Origin: DVEG01 sp964405435
GTDB taxonomy: Bacteria > Cyanobacteriota > Cyanobacteriia > Cyanobacteriales > Oscillatoriaceae
Reading direction: 5' to 3'
DNA length: 64,000 nt
NCBI GenBank assembly: GCA_964405435.1
Contig: CAYOOD010000028.1
Location: 1 to 64,000, forward strand
The notes below the pieces were generated by a model. That model saw nothing but the letters and a program-made list of their open reading frames with translations, did no database searches and had not been told where the DNA came from. Below are positions 63,106 to 64,000 of the stretch, one piece after another (the first letter of the stretch is position 1; each line of letters begins with the position of its first letter). The position numbers were made by a program, and so were the translations under genes.

Positions 63106-63208
63106 AGGACTTACGCCGAAACCGGGTTTCTTTACGAAATCGAGCGGGCTCTCTCCCTGCATCTGAAACCAGAAACCCGGTTTCTTTCGTTTAGCGCGCG
63201 CAAGTCCT
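63106..63208. mobile_element. MITE with AGGACTTACGC inverted ends
   Basis: AGGACTTACGC (63106-63116) and GCGCAAGTCCT (63198-63208) form near-perfect inverted ends of a 103-bp element that also carries the GAAACCGGGTTTCT/AGAAACCCGGTTTCT pair. It sits in the adk upstream region. Elements with such GGACTTACGC ends are common in cyanobacteria. Confidence 0.8.
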
Positions 63209-63440
63209 ATGTATTGTAAAGCTCTCGTCCCACCCCTGACAGCCTGCCTCAAAGCAGGGCCGCCCGCAGCATCGGGCCAACCCTCTGTCCGGGGGCCTAG
63301 AAAGCCAATACATCTAGCGTTCTATTCGATACTAACTGGATCGACTACACTATATATTGCATGTCAATTCTCGGCAAAACTGCCGCATCGCCGGCGGACA
63401 GACATGCTCTTGAGAACCCTCGCGCGTTAGAAATTGCCCT

Positions 63441-63977
63441 ATGGTCGCACAGCTAGAAACCCCTACTCTCAGTTCTCCGGCTCGCCCTTCTTACACCATT
63501 GAAGGACTGCTGCAAGTCTTCACCAGCACCCAGCGCAGCTTTTTTACGAACGTAATGGCTCAAGCGCTCAGAATTGCCGGTCAGGGAACCCAGGTGCTAG
63601 TCGTTCAGTTCCTCAAAGGCGGAATTGGCCAAGGCCACGAACGTCCCGTCCGCCTGGGGCAAAACCTGGACTGGATGCGCTGCGACTTGCCCCGCTGCAT
63701 CGATACCCCCAATCTCGACGACATCGAAACCCATTCGCTGCGCCAGTTGTGGCGGCATACTCAGAAGGTAGTCGCGGAAGGGAAATACGACCTCGTGGTT
63801 CTGGATGAATTGAGTTTAGCGATTAATTTTGGCTTGATTCCCGAAGAAGAAGTGATGGCGTTTTTAGAAAAACGCCCGCGTCACGTCGATATCATTTTAA
63901 CTGGCCCTGACATGCCACCGGCGCTGTTGGACGTGGCGGATCAAGTCACGCAAATTCGCCGCAGTCACCGCCCCTAG
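63441..63977 (+). CDS. BtuR/CobA-like P-loop family protein with degenerate Walker A
   Basis: A 178-residue protein similar to cob(I)alamin adenosyltransferase BtuR (VLVVQFLKGGIGQGHE, YDLVVLDELSLAINFGLIP, RPRHVDIILTGPDMP, LLDVADQVTQIR). Where BtuR has GxGKGKTT it has FTSTQRSFFTNV (27-38), which lacks the Lys-Thr of a P-loop. ATP binding, if any, must differ. From memory this altered form is conserved in cyanobacteria, so it is probably a divergent function rather than a decayed enzyme. Start MVAQLETP at 63441; the frame is complete. Confidence 0.85.
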   Translation: MVAQLETPTLSSPARPSYTIEGLLQVFTSTQRSFFTNVMAQALRIAGQGTQVLVVQFLKGGIGQGHERPVRLGQNLDWMRCDLPRCIDTPNLDDIETHSLRQLWRHTQKVVAEGKYDLVVLDELSLAINFGLIPEEEVMAFLEKRPRHVDIILTGPDMPPALLDVADQVTQIRRSHRP

Positions 63978-64000
63978 TTGGGGAAAACAGAGCGGCATCG

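Noticed and set aside
1..64000. tRNA, rRNA, tmRNA or riboswitch genes
   Set aside because: None recognised by eye; a covariance-model scan (Infernal/tRNAscan) would be decisive.

Overview
The window is chromosomal DNA of a cyanobacterium, most likely a filamentous (Oscillatoria/Microcoleus-like) one. Evidence: HIP1-type palindromes (GCGATCGC) throughout, chlB (dark-operative protochlorophyllide reductase), an Flv1/Flv3 flavodiiron pair, a cyanobacteriochrome histidine kinase, cyanobacterial families (DUF3288, DUF502, DUF29, an HpsJ-like protein, a thylakoid/envelope-type YvcK homologue) and heptanucleotide tandem repeats (GAGTGTT, GGGCATT and similar). No rRNA, tRNA or real CRISPR array was recognised. 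The species cannot be named from what is visible.

Layout. 0-12 kb is mostly housekeeping: an RTX-like small protein, rpiA, DUF3288, an MCE/ABC lipid-transport pair, a YvcK-like protein, tsaE, two dihydroorotase-family genes with altered metal sites, lepB and a tandem histidine phosphatase. 12.2-13.3 kb is a graveyard of two broken toxin-antitoxin modules: a HigB-like toxin interrupted by a palindromic element next to an intact antitoxin, then a frameshifted antitoxin with a truncated PIN toxin. 13.5-28.3 kb holds a CPBP protease, a pentapeptide-repeat protein, flv3-flv1, a Uma2-type nuclease, groES-groEL under a CIRCE operator, the cyanobacteriochrome kinase, coaX, a NUDIX hydrolase, PrxQ/BCP and a 56-aa conserved basic protein.

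28.6-39.2 kb is an accessory region: an SNF2 helicase with a coiled-coil partner, DUF29, a WD40 protein, a DUF433/DUF5615 toxin-antitoxin pair bracketed by 31-bp direct repeats, an HTH protein, a run of four unrecognised small genes, a SPOR-like membrane protein, about 0.9 kb of ~287-bp tandem and palindromic repeats, and two unknown proteins. 39.2-51 kb returns to core functions: argH, a SpoIIE-type phosphatase, ftsY, nusB-DUF502, glycosyltransferases, an HpsJ-like protein and the TIGR04282/TIGR04283 pair.

51-64 kb holds an ADP-ribosylglycohydrolase, a PRC-barrel/coiled-coil protein with 66-bp internal repeats, two FHA proteins, pgl, and directly upstream of pgl an 815-residue protein joining a NACHT-type NTPase, membrane segments, TPRs and a C-terminal ClpS N-degron adaptor domain. 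After these come an orphan Phd antitoxin, chlB, a DUF29 remnant cut by a palindromic element, rph, adk and a BtuR-like P-loop protein. The NACHT-TM-TPR-ClpS fusion is the most unusual single gene. The SNF2/coiled-coil pair and the DXCF cyanobacteriochrome kinase come next.
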